Positions 24,078 to 33,289 of a stretch of DNA of 41,526 bases are shown one piece after another (position 1 is the first letter of the stretch; every line of letters begins with the position of its first letter). The translations under genes were made by a program, and so were the position numbers. The notes under the pieces are model-generated. The model worked only from the letters and a program-made list of their open reading frames with translations, was not told the DNA's origin and made no database searches. The DNA is from Bacteroidales bacterium UBA1189 (GTDB lineage Bacteria; Bacteroidota; Bacteroidia; Bacteroidales; Bacteroidaceae): NCBI GenBank assembly GCA_002309805.1, contig DBYJ01000059.1:418-41943 (forward strand), read 5' to 3'.

Positions 24078-25910
24078 ATGACAATAGGAAAGATGTTCAA
24101 GAGCATCACGCCGTTTGTGAAACCTTACAAATGGCTGGTTGTAGGCACGTTGGTAATGACCTTCATCGGGTCGTTGGCAGCGCAGGTGAATGCGGTTGTC
24201 CTCGACTGGACAGTCGATAAAATCAACGCCCTTATCCCCTTGGGCGAAGGGCAATGGGGCGAGGCCATCAAGATTCTCACCCTTATCTCCGGCATCCTGT
24301 TGGGCAAGGAGATTCTGGCAGCTGTCATCACTTTTGCCCAGCGCTACTATGGCGAGCGCATGCGCATCCTCGTCTCGCGCGACATGGCGCAGGCCGTGAT
24401 AGAGAAGATGCTCACCTTCCGCGTGGCCTTCTTCGCTGCGGATAACAACGAGCCCGGACGCCTGCAGACACGTATAGACCGCGGAGTGGAGAGCCTCTCC
24501 AACACGGTGAAGAACTTCTTCATCGACATCCTGCCGCAGTTCACCAGCGCCATTCTGGCTCTTATCCTGATGTACGCCGCCAACGTCTATGTCGGCTTGG
24601 TAGCCACCTGCATCGTCCCCATCTATTTCTGGATTACGTGGCGTCAGGCGAAGAAGCTGAAGGGCTGGCGTGTCGGCATGCGCAATTACCGTGAGGCGAA
24701 GAGCCACGGCATCATGAATATCATAGAGAGCATCACCGTCATCAAGTCGTTCAATCGTGAGCGCATCGAGGGCGATAAGCAGCTGGACCTGCAGAACCGT
24801 CTCACTCAGAATCAGATGGCTACGCGCCGGCTCTCCTACCTCTTCGACGGCCTGAAGTCGTTTGTCGAGCAGGTGGGCACCGTGCTTATCATCATCCTCA
24901 CGGCCTATCTGGTGCTCTCGGGCTTCCCAGGCATGAGCATCGGTAAGATTATGTACCACGTCATGCTGTTCAGCAACGTCTCAGCCCCCATACGTCAGCT
25001 CCATCGCATCTACGACGACATGAACGATGCCCTCATCTATGCCGAAGGCTATTTCGATATCCTCTCCGGCGACAGCGAGGTGGAGGCCTCGGGCAGTTAT
25101 CGTCCGGCAGAGGTGAGGGGCGAGTTTGAATTGAAGAACGTCGATTTCACCTATCCCAACGGCACCAAGGCGTTGTACGACATCAATATGCGCATCGCGC
25201 CAGGCAAGATAACGGCTCTCGTGGGTCTCTCCGGCGCGGGCAAGAGCACCATCGTCAATCTGCTCGACAAATTCTATACGCCCGATAGCGGCACCATTAC
25301 CCTCGACGGGGTTGACCTTCGCGACTGGGACACGCAATACCTGCGCGAGCACATCGGACTGGTGCTTCAGAAAAACCATATCTTCGACGGCTCCATCGAG
25401 GAGAATATCCGCTACGGCAAGCCCGACGCCACTCAGGAAGAGGTGATTGAGGCTGCCAAGAAAGCCTTCCTCTACGACCAGGTCATGGCTCTGCCGAACG
25501 GCTTCAACACGAAGGCTACCATGCTCAGCGGAGGGCAGCAGCAGCGCGTCGCCATTGCCCGCATGTTCATCAAGAATCCGCCCATCATTTTCCTCGACGA
25601 GCCCACAGCCTCCCTCGATGCCATTGCCACCGAGCAGATTAAGAGCAGCATCGACGCCATCAAGCGCGATCGTACCGTCATCATCATCTCGCACAACATC
25701 AGCCAGATTATCGACAGCGAGATGACCTACGCCCTGCGTAGCGGACGTGTGGAGCAGAGCGGCAATACCGAGGAAGTCTATCGGAGCGGAGGCATCTACA
25801 AGGATATCATCGATGCCAGCGCCCGCAGCCTGAACATCGGCAAGATTGCCGACCTGCTTGACGACGGCGAGATAAACCGAAGTGTAGTAGTTCAGGATTC
25901 TTTTAGTTAA
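24078..25910 (+). CDS. ABC exporter, fused permease and ATPase (MsbA/multidrug type)
   Basis: 610 residues: a six-helix transmembrane domain (about 1-340) and an ATPase domain (about 355-595), so it works as a homo- or heterodimer in the inner membrane. Walker A is GLSGAGKST at 383-391, the signature LSGGQQQR begins at 483, Walker B is IIFLDEP with Asp507 and Glu508, and the switch His lies in IIISHNIS near 536. Substrate cannot be assigned; lipid, peptide or drug export are all possible. It follows the rhamnosidase by 79 bp of heptad repeat and has no clear promoter of its own. Confidence 0.93.
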   Translation: MTIGKMFKSITPFVKPYKWLVVGTLVMTFIGSLAAQVNAVVLDWTVDKINALIPLGEGQWGEAIKILTLISGILLGKEILAAVITFAQRYYGERMRILVSRDMAQAVIEKMLTFRVAFFAADNNEPGRLQTRIDRGVESLSNTVKNFFIDILPQFTSAILALILMYAANVYVGLVATCIVPIYFWITWRQAKKLKGWRVGMRNYREAKSHGIMNIIESITVIKSFNRERIEGDKQLDLQNRLTQNQMATRRLSYLFDGLKSFVEQVGTVLIIILTAYLVLSGFPGMSIGKIMYHVMLFSNVSAPIRQLHRIYDDMNDALIYAEGYFDILSGDSEVEASGSYRPAEVRGEFELKNVDFTYPNGTKALYDINMRIAPGKITALVGLSGAGKSTIVNLLDKFYTPDSGTITLDGVDLRDWDTQYLREHIGLVLQKNHIFDGSIEENIRYGKPDATQEEVIEAAKKAFLYDQVMALPNGFNTKATMLSGGQQQRVAIARMFIKNPPIIFLDEPTASLDAIATEQIKSSIDAIKRDRTVIIISHNISQIIDSEMTYALRSGRVEQSGNTEEVYRSGGIYKDIIDASARSLNIGKIADLLDDGEINRSVVVQDSFS

Positions 25911-25957
25911 GAATTAAGAAAAATAGTTCCGTATGTAGCAAACAAAACATTCGTCTG

Positions 25958-25998
25958 AACTCCTAAAAAGACTCCTGTACTCCTGTAACTCCTGAACT
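25958..25998. repeat. ACTCCTG-type periodic tract
   Basis: Irregular repeats of ACTCCT spaced 8-12 bp, ending 18 bp before the protease gene. It is less regular than the true heptad tracts. A short TTAAGAATTAAGAA lies upstream at 25908-25921. Confidence 0.6.
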
Positions 25999-26015
25999 CC
26001 CTAAAAAAATAGTAT

Positions 26016-29000
26016 ATGAAAAAGCAACTCCTTACCCTTGCGGCGCTCACTCTTGCCGCTTTGTGTGCGCAGGCCGTTACCCCGCTGTGGCTGCGCGATG
26101 TCCAAATCTCCCCTGACGGCAGCCGGATTGCCTTCTGCTACAAGGGCGACATCTTCACCGTCCCTGCCACAGGCGGCACAGCAGAACGCCTCACCACGCA
26201 GGACAGCTACGAGGCTACGCCCATCTGGAGCCCTGACGGCAGCCAGATTGCCTTCTCCAGCGACCGTTATGGCAACTTCGACGTCTATGTGATGCCCTCG
26301 ACAGGCGGCAGCGCCACGCGGCTCACCTTCAATTCCGCGGGCGAGACCCCCTCGGCCTTCACCCCTGACGGAAAGCAGGTACTCTTCAGCGCCTGCATCC
26401 AGGACCCTGCCGAGAGTGCCCTGTTCCCCACCTCGGCGCTCAGCGAGCTCTATGCCGTTCCCGTCCAAGGCGGCAAGACGGTACAGGTACTCGGCACCCC
26501 TGCCGAGATGGTCTGCTACAGCCCCAAGGGCGACTTTTTCCTCTATCAGGACCGCAAGGGCGTGGAGGACGAATGGCGCAAGCACCACATTTCGTCCATC
26601 ACCCGCGACGTTTGGCGCTACGACGTGGCTACAGGTGCCCATACCAACCTCACAGCCCGTGCCGGCGAGGATCGCAACCCCATCCTCAGCGCCGACGGAC
26701 GCACGGTCTTCTGCCTCTCTGAGCCCCCTGCTACCACCGACGGACATCCCGTGCCTGAGGGGTGGAAGACGTCGCTCAACGTCTGGTCCTTCCCCCTCGA
26801 CAATCCCAAGGCGATGAAAGCCGTCACCTCGTTCACCACCCATCCTGTGCGCTTCCTCAGCCGTGGTGCCGACCGGCTCTGCTTTACGTGGAACGGCGAA
26901 ATCTACACCCTGCCCACATCGGGCGGCACGCCCGCCAAGGTGTCCATCGACATCACCCTCGACGAAGAGAACAAGCCCGAGCGCATGACGCTCTCCTCGG
27001 GTGCCACGTCGGCCGCTGTCAGCCCCGACGGCAAGCAGGTGGCCTTCGTCGTCCGTGGCGAGGTGTTTGTCACCTCGGTTGAATATGCCACTACCAAGCG
27101 CATCACCTCCACGGCAGCTGCCGAGCGCGGCGTCGATTTCGGCAAGGACAACCGCTCCATCGTCTATGCCAGCGAGCGCGACGGCGTCTCGCAGCTCTAT
27201 CGCGCCAAGATTGCCCGCAGCGACGACCCCAACTTTCCCAACGCCACCCTCATCGACGAGGAACCCCTGCTGCCCGACCTCAGCGTGGACCGCTCCCATC
27301 CCCAGTTCTCGCCCGACGGCAAGGAGCTGGCGTTCATCGAGGACCGCACCCGCCTGATGGTAGCCGACATGGCGACGAAGGCCGTCCGTCAGGTCACCGA
27401 CGGCACGACGTGGTACTCGCGCAGCGGAGGCTTTGACTATGAGTGGAGCCCCGACGGCAAGTGGTTCACCCTCACCTACACCCCCAACGGCCACGACCCC
27501 TACTACAGCATAGGCCTCGTTTCGGCGCAGGGTGGCGACATCGTCGACCTCACCGGCAGCGGCTATATGTGCGGCAGCCCCCGCTTCGTGCTCGACGGCA
27601 ACGCCATCCTCTTCCAGAGCGACCGCTTCGGCATGCGCTCCCACGCCTCGTGGGGCTCGCAGGACGACGCCTTCCTCTGCTTCCTCAACCAGGACGCCTA
27701 CGACCGCTACCGCCTCTCGAAGGAGGACTACGAGCTGCTGAAGGAGGTGGAGAAGAAGGCCAAGGAAACCCCTGCCAAGGACGACGCCAAAGACAAGAAG
27801 AACAGCAAGAGCACCAAGAACGCCAAAAACGCCAAGAAAACCGCCAAGGATGATGAGAAGAAAGACGAGAAACCGTCCGCCAAGACCATCACCGTTGAGC
27901 CCGAGGGCATCCAGGACCGCATCGTGCGCCTCACCATCAACAGCAGCCGCATGGGCGACGCCATCCTCACCAAGGACGGCGAGACGCTCTACTACCTCGC
28001 CTCCTTCGAGGGCGGCATGGACCTCTGGAAGATGGACGTCCGCAAGCGCGAGACCAAGCTCGTCTCCAAGGGTGCCGGCAGCGGCTCCTTCCAGACCGAC
28101 GGCGAGGGCAAGACCATCTTCCTCCTCGGCAGCAGCATGAAGAAGATGGAGGGCGACTCGTTCAAGCCCATCACCTACAGCGCCGAGATGAAGCTCGACC
28201 ACGCTGCCGAGCGCGAGTATATGTTCAACTACGTCTATCGCGAGGAGCAGCAGCGCTTCTACACCGCCGACATGCACGGCGTCGACTGGGACGGCTACAC
28301 CGCTGCCTACCGCCGCTTCCTGCCCCACATCGCGAACAACTACGACTTTGCCGAGATGCTCAGCGAGTGGCTGGGCGAGCTCAACGTCTCCCACACCGGC
28401 GGCCGCTACCGCCCGGGCCTTGCCACCGAAGGTACAGCCTCGCTCGGCCTGCTCTACGACCTCACCTACACCGGCGAGGGCCTGCGCGTGGCCGAGGTGG
28501 TGAAGGACGGCCCCTTCGACCATGCCAACCTCCGCCTGGCGGCGGGCGACATCATCACCCACATCGACGGCCAGCCCATCACCCCCGAGCAGGACCTCAG
28601 CCTCCTCCTCATGGGCAGCGCCCGTAAGAAGACGCTCGTCAGCGTCCGCGGCAAGGGCGACATGACGGTGCTGCCCGTCACGTCCGGCACCATGAGCGAC
28701 CTGCTCTACAAGCGCTGGGTGCAGGGCCGCGCCGCCGAGGTCCAGCGCCTCTCCGGCGGACGCCTCGGCTACGTCCACATCCAGAGCATGGACGACGGCA
28801 GCTTCCGCACCATCTACAACGACATCCTCGGTAAGTACAACCGCTGCGAGGGCATCGTCATCGACACCCGCTTCAACGGCGGCGGACGTCTGCACGAGGA
28901 CATCGAGGTGCTCTTCAGCGGCGAGAAATACCTCACGCAGGTGGTGCGCGGCGCCGAGTCGTGCGACATGCCCTCGCGCCGCTGGAACAAGCCCAGCATC

Positions 29001-29318
29001 ATGATACAGTGCGAGAGCAACTACAGCAACGCCCACGGCACACCCTGGGTGTACAGCCACAAGCAGATTGGCCGCCTCGTCGGCGCCCCCGTGCCCGGCA
29101 CCATGACCAGCGTCAACTGGGTCACCATGCAGGACCCCACGCTCGTCTTCGGCATCCCCGTCATCGGCTACCGCACCGCCGAGGGCTACTATCTCGAGGA
29201 CACTCAGCTCGAGCCCGACTTCTACGTCCTCAACGACCCCGCCACCGTGGTCCGCGGCGAGGACGCCCAGCTCCGCACCGCCGTCGAGCAGCTGCTGAAG
29301 GAGATTGACGGCAAGTGA
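26016..29318 (+). CDS. Tricorn-like S41 peptidase with beta-propeller and PDZ domains
   Basis: 1100 residues with a signal peptide (LLTLAALTLAALCAQA). N-terminal WD40-like (PD40) propeller repeats recur as ISPDGSRIAF, WSPDGSQIAFSSDRYGNFDV and FSPDGKELAF over about 25-575. A lysine-rich linker covers about 578-622, more propeller strands 625-730, a PDZ domain about 810-890 (GPFDHANLRLAAGDIITHID) and an S41 protease domain 900-1095. The nucleophile is probably Ser1004 in ESNYSNAHG, with GRLVGAPVPGTM after it. By analogy with Tricorn homologues it would degrade peptides fed through the propeller, here in the periplasm. The gene uses almost only C-ending codons toward its 3' end, and that bias creates long false open frames on the opposite strand. 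Confidence 0.92.
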   Translation: MKKQLLTLAALTLAALCAQAVTPLWLRDVQISPDGSRIAFCYKGDIFTVPATGGTAERLTTQDSYEATPIWSPDGSQIAFSSDRYGNFDVYVMPSTGGSATRLTFNSAGETPSAFTPDGKQVLFSACIQDPAESALFPTSALSELYAVPVQGGKTVQVLGTPAEMVCYSPKGDFFLYQDRKGVEDEWRKHHISSITRDVWRYDVATGAHTNLTARAGEDRNPILSADGRTVFCLSEPPATTDGHPVPEGWKTSLNVWSFPLDNPKAMKAVTSFTTHPVRFLSRGADRLCFTWNGEIYTLPTSGGTPAKVSIDITLDEENKPERMTLSSGATSAAVSPDGKQVAFVVRGEVFVTSVEYATTKRITSTAAAERGVDFGKDNRSIVYASERDGVSQLYRAKIARSDDPNFPNATLIDEEPLLPDLSVDRSHPQFSPDGKELAFIEDRTRLMVADMATKAVRQVTDGTTWYSRSGGFDYEWSPDGKWFTLTYTPNGHDPYYSIGLVSAQGGDIVDLTGSGYMCGSPRFVLDGNAILFQSDRFGMRSHASWGSQDDAFLCFLNQDAYDRYRLSKEDYELLKEVEKKAKETPAKDDAKDKKNSKSTKNAKNAKKTAKDDEKKDEKPSAKTITVEPEGIQDRIVRLTINSSRMGDAILTKDGETLYYLASFEGGMDLWKMDVRKRETKLVSKGAGSGSFQTDGEGKTIFLLGSSMKKMEGDSFKPITYSAEMKLDHAAEREYMFNYVYREEQQRFYTADMHGVDWDGYTAAYRRFLPHIANNYDFAEMLSEWLGELNVSHTGGRYRPGLATEGTASLGLLYDLTYTGEGLRVAEVVKDGPFDHANLRLAAGDIITHIDGQPITPEQDLSLLLMGSARKKTLVSVRGKGDMTVLPVTSGTMSDLLYKRWVQGRAAEVQRLSGGRLGYVHIQSMDDGSFRTIYNDILGKYNRCEGIVIDTRFNGGGRLHEDIEVLFSGEKYLTQVVRGAESCDMPSRRWNKPSIMIQCESNYSNAHGTPWVYSHKQIGRLVGAPVPGTMTSVNWVTMQDPTLVFGIPVIGYRTAEGYYLEDTQLEPDFYVLNDPATVVRGEDAQLRTAVEQLLKEIDGK

Positions 29319-29427
29319 CGCCGCTTCCCGTGGGGGGGGTGTGTGCCGCCGCAGCGTAAAAGGTCACACTTTTTCCCGGCATCGGCACCGACACGTGCTT
29401 CTGAACGGGGTGGCGTATCCAAAAAAC

Positions 29428-29657
29428 CGAAAAAGGATACAAAGGATACAGGATACAAGGATACGCCTTAACGATAGTTAACAATTGATAGTTCATAGTG
29501 CATGGCGCACTATGAACTATGCGCTATCCCTCTGGTAGCCTTGCCCGAAGCCGTGGTAGCGGAGAATCTTCGTTGTTAAAGTACTGCGGATTTTTTAATA
29601 ATTTTCACAATAGTTAATGCGTATCCTTGTATCCTGTATCCTTTGTATCCTTTTTCG
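29428..29657. repeat. Element bounded by a perfect 39-bp inverted repeat of GGATACA units
   Basis: 29428-29466 and 29619-29657 are exact reverse complements, 152 bp apart. Each arm is made of GGATACA-type units of 7-9 bp. Shorter complementary flanks (GTATCCAAA near 29415, TTTGGATAC near 29661) extend the symmetry. The interior holds a second hairpin and no open frame. Confidence 0.85.
29488..29520. repeat. 14-bp perfect hairpin inside the inverted-repeat element
   Basis: ATAGTTCATAGTGC pairs with GCACTATGAACTAT across a 5-nt loop. No T tract follows, so it is not a standard terminator. Confidence 0.85.
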
Positions 29658-29829
29658 CCATTTGGATACACCGCTCGTTTATATATATAGAATTATATTA
29701 TATATATTATATATATAAATAATACTTTACTCTTTCCAATCCCGCGCGCGCAAAAGGAAGAGGATACAAGGATACAAGGATACGCTTTAAAATTTCCCCG
29801 ACACACACCCGCTGCGCCCGCCCCGCTAT

Positions 29830-29892
29830 CGTGTGCGAAGGCCCTTCTGACGTGTGCGAAGGCCTTTTTATCGCGTACGCCCGGCCTTCTGC
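29830..29892. repeat. 21-bp tandem array (3 units)
   Basis: CGTGTGCGAAGGCC at 29830 and 29851, and the variant CGCGTACGCCCGGCC at 29872: exactly 21 bp apart. The period is the same as the array at 16119-16244 but the sequence is unrelated. Confidence 0.8.
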
Positions 29893-30049
29893 CGCGGTTT
29901 TCGGTGTAACCTGTGACCTGTATCCGTTGTAACCTTTTTTGTAAACGGAATGGTAATAATGCAGCGTAAAAAACCAAGTATGGCATCTGAAAATCCCCAA
30001 AATGCCAGGTAAAAATGCCGCGAATTGCCCAAAAAAACGCGAGGAAAGA

Positions 30050-30080
30050 TTGGATGGGAACAAGATTACCCCTATTTTTG
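30050..30080 (+). promoter_or_regulatory. Promoter of the GH20 gene
   Basis: TTGG (30050-30053), 19 bp, then TATTTTTG (30073-30080), an exact -7 match. It lies inside the longest open frame, so translation must begin downstream of it. Confidence 0.6.
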
Positions 30081-30095
30081 CAGAAAAATCGGACT

Positions 30096-32141
30096 ATGGC
30101 GAAAATGGACGGAGCAGCGAGGGCAGGGATGTGCGTGCACAATCTATGCAGAGTCGCGACAGCGGAAGTGCGGAGTTCCAACCGTCGTGGGCGGGCAGGC
30201 GGAATGCTGCTGCTGGCGTGCCTGCTGATGCTGTGCGTGGGCTGCACGGGCAGGGGGGGCTATGAGGATGTGCTGCTGCCGCGCCCGCAGATGATGCGAC
30301 TGACGGGAGGAAATCTCAGCATTAAGAATGAAAAAGTAAGAAATACGGAATTGGGGAGCAGGAATGAGCAGTCGGGAATTGGCCAAACAGATATTCCGTC
30401 GTCCGTCTTTCGTTTCCACGAGGTTGACAGCATCGCGGGGGCGGAGGACTATACGCTCCATGGCTATCCCAGCGAGGCGTACCGGCTGAGGGTGACGAGT
30501 GACAGCATCGTCGTGGAGTACGTCACGGCGGTGGGCCGCCTCAGGGCGATGCAGACGCTGGTGCAGCTGCGCGAAGGCGCAGGAGGGCGGCGCATACCGT
30601 GCTGCGAGATTACGGACTGGCCGGCCTTCAAGCTGCGCGGATGGATGCACGACGTGGGGCGCTCGTTCATCTCCATCGACGAGCTGCGGCGCGAGATTGC
30701 GCTCATGGCGCGCTTCAAGGTCAACACGTTCCACTGGCACCTGACGGAGAACCAGGCATGGCGCCTGCAGGTGCGCGCCTTCCCGCAGCTGACGGCCGAC
30801 ACGTCGATGACTCGCTTCGCCGGACAGTACTACACGCAGCAGCAGTGCCGCGAGCTGGAGGCCTTCGCTGCCGAACGGGGCATCACCCTCATCCCCGAGG
30901 TGGACATGCCGGGCCACAGCGCCGCCTTCGAGCGGGCCATGGGACACCCGATGACGTCGCCCGAGGGACGGGAAGAGCTGAAGGTCATCCTCCGTGAGGT
31001 GATGGAGACCTTTCCGCTGGCACCCTACATCCACATCGGGGGCGACGAGACGGCTGTGACGGCCGAGTTCCTGCAGGAGATGGCTGACGTGGTCCACGCT
31101 GGCGGCAAGCGCGTCGTCACCTGGAACCCCATCCGCACAGCCATCAGCCCCACGTTCAGCGATATGACGCAGCTGTGGAGCACTGCCGGACGTGCCCTGC
31201 CCGGCATACCCGCCATAGACTGCCGCTACAACTACGTGAACCACTTCGACGTCTTTGCCGACCTCGTCGGCATCTGGAAGAGCAGCATCTACTATAGGAA
31301 AGAAGGCTCGGCCGACCTCGCCGGCACCATCACCGCCGTCTGGAACGACCGCAAGCTGCCCACGGAAGCCGACATTATCCGGCAGAACAACCTCTATGCC
31401 AACGTCCTTGCCAGCGCCGAACGGGCCTGGTGCGGAGGCGGCGAGCAGTACATCGAGCAGGGCGGCATACGGCTGCCCGACGAGGGCGCCGAGTACGAGG
31501 CGTTTGCCGACTGGGAGCGGCGCTTCCTCTTTCACAAGGCACACAGCCTGCGCGGCGAGCCCATCCCCTACGTCCGTCAGACGAACGTGCGCTGGCGCAT
31601 TGCCGACCCTGCTGCCGACACCGCCTATCGCTGGACGGGCGCCGGCATCTACCTGAGCCACACGTGGAACCCCATCGTCCCCACGGGCTGGCAGGGCAAC
31701 GCCGACACAGCCTTCGCCTGGACCTACGTCCATAGCCCCCGCGCACAAGAGGCGGGGGCCCTCATCGAGTTCCACAACTACGGGCGCTCGGAGCGCGACC
31801 TCGCCCCCGACAGCGGGCACTGGGACCGCATGGGCAGCCGCATCTGGCTGAACGACACGGAGCTGCCGCCACCCGTCTGGACGGGCGCCGGCAAGCCCGT
31901 CACGAACGAAACCGACATGGGGAACGAGAACTTCACCGCCCGCCCTCCTTATCCCATCCGCCTCCGCAGCGGCTGGAACAAGGTTTGCATCCTCCTGCCC
32001 TACAACCATCCGGCTGGCATACGCAAGCCCAAGTGGATGTTCACCTTCGTCATCACCGATACCGAGGGGCTGGGCGCCCTCGACGGCCTGCGCTACGACC
32101 CCGACGCACGCCCCCAGCCGAAAATTTTGTTAAAAGAATGA
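30096..32141 (+). CDS. GH20 beta-N-acetylhexosaminidase, lipoprotein
   Basis: Cleaves terminal N-acetylglucosamine or N-acetylgalactosamine, using the substrate acetamido group. The open frame extends back to 30015, but the promoter at 30050-30080 argues for a start at 30096 or at a later Met (30129 or 30204). From 30096 it is 681 residues. A lipobox LLMLCVGC gives lipidation at about Cys50. The small N-terminal GH20b domain (about 60-180) precedes the catalytic barrel (about 190-500). The catalytic Asp317-Glu318 pair sits in HIGGDE, and WHLTENQAWRLQ and PEVDMPGHSAA are family motifs. A C-terminal beta domain of about 150 residues follows. Likely acts on host or dietary glycans from the cell envelope. 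The exact start is uncertain. Confidence 0.88.
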   Translation: MAKMDGAARAGMCVHNLCRVATAEVRSSNRRGRAGGMLLLACLLMLCVGCTGRGGYEDVLLPRPQMMRLTGGNLSIKNEKVRNTELGSRNEQSGIGQTDIPSSVFRFHEVDSIAGAEDYTLHGYPSEAYRLRVTSDSIVVEYVTAVGRLRAMQTLVQLREGAGGRRIPCCEITDWPAFKLRGWMHDVGRSFISIDELRREIALMARFKVNTFHWHLTENQAWRLQVRAFPQLTADTSMTRFAGQYYTQQQCRELEAFAAERGITLIPEVDMPGHSAAFERAMGHPMTSPEGREELKVILREVMETFPLAPYIHIGGDETAVTAEFLQEMADVVHAGGKRVVTWNPIRTAISPTFSDMTQLWSTAGRALPGIPAIDCRYNYVNHFDVFADLVGIWKSSIYYRKEGSADLAGTITAVWNDRKLPTEADIIRQNNLYANVLASAERAWCGGGEQYIEQGGIRLPDEGAEYEAFADWERRFLFHKAHSLRGEPIPYVRQTNVRWRIADPAADTAYRWTGAGIYLSHTWNPIVPTGWQGNADTAFAWTYVHSPRAQEAGALIEFHNYGRSERDLAPDSGHWDRMGSRIWLNDTELPPPVWTGAGKPVTNETDMGNENFTARPPYPIRLRSGWNKVCILLPYNHPAGIRKPKWMFTFVITDTEGLGALDGLRYDPDARPQPKILLKE

Positions 32142-32213
32142 AAAAAGTGGCGTTTCCCATGCAGTATTTCGCCCTTTTCCGCGTTTTAAGAGTAGAGCAA
32201 TCGCAGAAAAACG

Positions 32214-32221
32214 TACATTTG
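32214..32221 (+). promoter_or_regulatory. -7 box before the radical SAM/lipoprotein cluster
   Basis: TACATTTG matches TAnnTTTG and lies 23 bp before the first lipoprotein start. No good -33 box was found at 19-21 bp, so the call rests on one box. Confidence 0.45.
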
Positions 32222-32244
32222 CAACCTCAAACAGAAGAAAAGAT

Positions 32245-32733
32245 ATGAAACCGGAAAAGAAAACCCTCCTCGCCCGCCTCTGTGCAGCCGTGCTGGTGCT
32301 GCTGGGCTTCGCCTCGTGCGAGAAAGCCTTTAATGGTATTTTTGTGCCTGTAGAATACGGCTCGCCATCCGTCGACTTCAAGGTGAAGGGTACCATTACC
32401 GACGAGAACGAGAACCCTCTTGAGGGCATCCGCGTAATCGTTCGCAAGAATGAGCAAAACCGTCCCAGTCCGTACGACGAGGAAGACACAATCTATACCG
32501 ACGCAAAGGGTAAGTACCAAAGCAAGGAATTCATGAGAGTTGATTTTGTTTGGGAGCAAAAAGCCTACTTTGACGACGTGGATGGTGAGGCTCATGGTGG
32601 CGTGTTCCAATCTGATTCCATGCTGGTGAAGGATGCTCCGAAAGAGCACTACAAAGAAGGAAGTGGCAATTGGTACTCAGGTGGTTATGAATATACCGTC
32701 GATGTCAAGTTGAAGAAAAAAGTTGAAGATTGA
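32245..32733 (+). CDS. Radical SAM-associated lipoprotein 1 (long type)
   Basis: 162 residues. The signal peptide ends in lipobox GFASC, so Cys25 would be lipidated. The motif YGSPSVDF at 38-45 follows, then a beta-sandwich like the carboxypeptidase-regulatory type (VKGTITDENENPLEGIRVIV, then YFDDVDGEAHGGVFQSDS and GSGNWYSGGYEYTVDVKLKK). It resembles proteins annotated in Bacteroides as radical SAM-associated putative lipoproteins (from memory). Function unknown. The signal region and lipobox are almost identical at DNA level to the next gene, which shows recent duplication or gene conversion. It is the first gene of the cluster. Confidence 0.85.
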   Translation: MKPEKKTLLARLCAAVLVLLGFASCEKAFNGIFVPVEYGSPSVDFKVKGTITDENENPLEGIRVIVRKNEQNRPSPYDEEDTIYTDAKGKYQSKEFMRVDFVWEQKAYFDDVDGEAHGGVFQSDSMLVKDAPKEHYKEGSGNWYSGGYEYTVDVKLKKKVED

Positions 32734-32775
32734 GAGAAAGAAAAAGTCCCTGTTAAAAGAACGATAAGATAAGAT

Positions 32776-33288
32776 ATGAAACCCGAAAAGAAAACCCTCC
32801 TCGCCCGCCTCTGCGCAGCCGTGCTGGTGCTGCTGGGCTTCGCCTCGTGCGAGAAAGCCCTTAATGGTTGGGATTTGCGTGAAGAGTATGGCACCCCATC
32901 CGTCGACTTCAAGGTGAAGGGCACCGTTACTGACGAGGACGAGAACCCCCTCGAGGGCATCCGCGTGATCGTCCGCAGGGAGGCCAACAACCAACCCCGC
33001 TCGAACCAAAGCTATGTGGATGATTACGGCAGGTACCATCTCTATGGCGGCGACGACACGCTTTATACCGACGTCAAGGGCAAGTATGAGTCGTCCGTTA
33101 TGGACGCCTTCGCCGTCGCGGAACAGAAGGTCTATTTCGACGATGTGGATGGCAATGCAAATGGGGCATTTAAGTCGGATTCCGTGCTCGTCCGGACGGC
33201 TCCCCAGAAAAAGTTCAAGGACAGCGACGGAAACTGGTACGACGGAGGCTATGAGTATACCGTCGACGTCAAGCTGAAGAAAAAGTAG
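32776..33288 (+). CDS. Radical SAM-associated lipoprotein 2 (long type)
   Basis: 170 residues, tandem paralogue of the preceding gene, 42 bp after it. Lipobox GFASC at Cys25, motif YGTPSVDF at 38-45, and the same beta-sandwich (VKGTVTDEDENPLEGIRVIV, VYFDDVDGNANGAFKSDSVL, GNWYDGGYEYTVDVKLKKK). It differs from copy 1 mainly in a longer loop (about 67-90, rich in Tyr, Asn and Asp). Function unknown; probably envelope-anchored and a candidate substrate or partner of the radical SAM enzyme. Confidence 0.85.
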   Translation: MKPEKKTLLARLCAAVLVLLGFASCEKALNGWDLREEYGTPSVDFKVKGTVTDEDENPLEGIRVIVRREANNQPRSNQSYVDDYGRYHLYGGDDTLYTDVKGKYESSVMDAFAVAEQKVYFDDVDGNANGAFKSDSVLVRTAPQKKFKDSDGNWYDGGYEYTVDVKLKKK

Positions 33289-33289
33289 C

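Larger units (their letters stand above)
29319..30049. other. Repeat-rich gene-free region
   Basis: About 730 bp with no supported gene. It contains a 39-bp perfect inverted repeat (29428-29466 / 29619-29657), an inner 14-bp hairpin, an AT-alternating stretch (29679-29727), another GGATACAA tract (29763-29784), a 21-bp array (29830-29892) and a degenerate GTAACCT/GTATCC tract near 29907-29940. Confidence 0.75.

Noticed and set aside
26001..29060. Very long minus-strand open frame (about 1000 codons) opposite the Tricorn-like protease
   Set aside because: The plus strand has a signal peptide and clear PD40, PDZ and S41 motifs. The antisense frame is Val/Ala/Gly-rich with no domain, a by-product of C-ending codons.
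29428..29657. Insertion sequence
   Set aside because: No transposase frame between the arms and no visible target duplication, so I list it only as an inverted-repeat element.
30015..30095. Start of the GH20 gene at 30015
   Set aside because: A matching promoter at 30050-30080 lies inside this stretch, and a lipoprotein signal peptide would be too far from the N-terminus.
30144..32009. Long minus-strand open frame opposite the GH20 gene
   Set aside because: No recognisable domain, while the plus strand has the HIGGDE active site.
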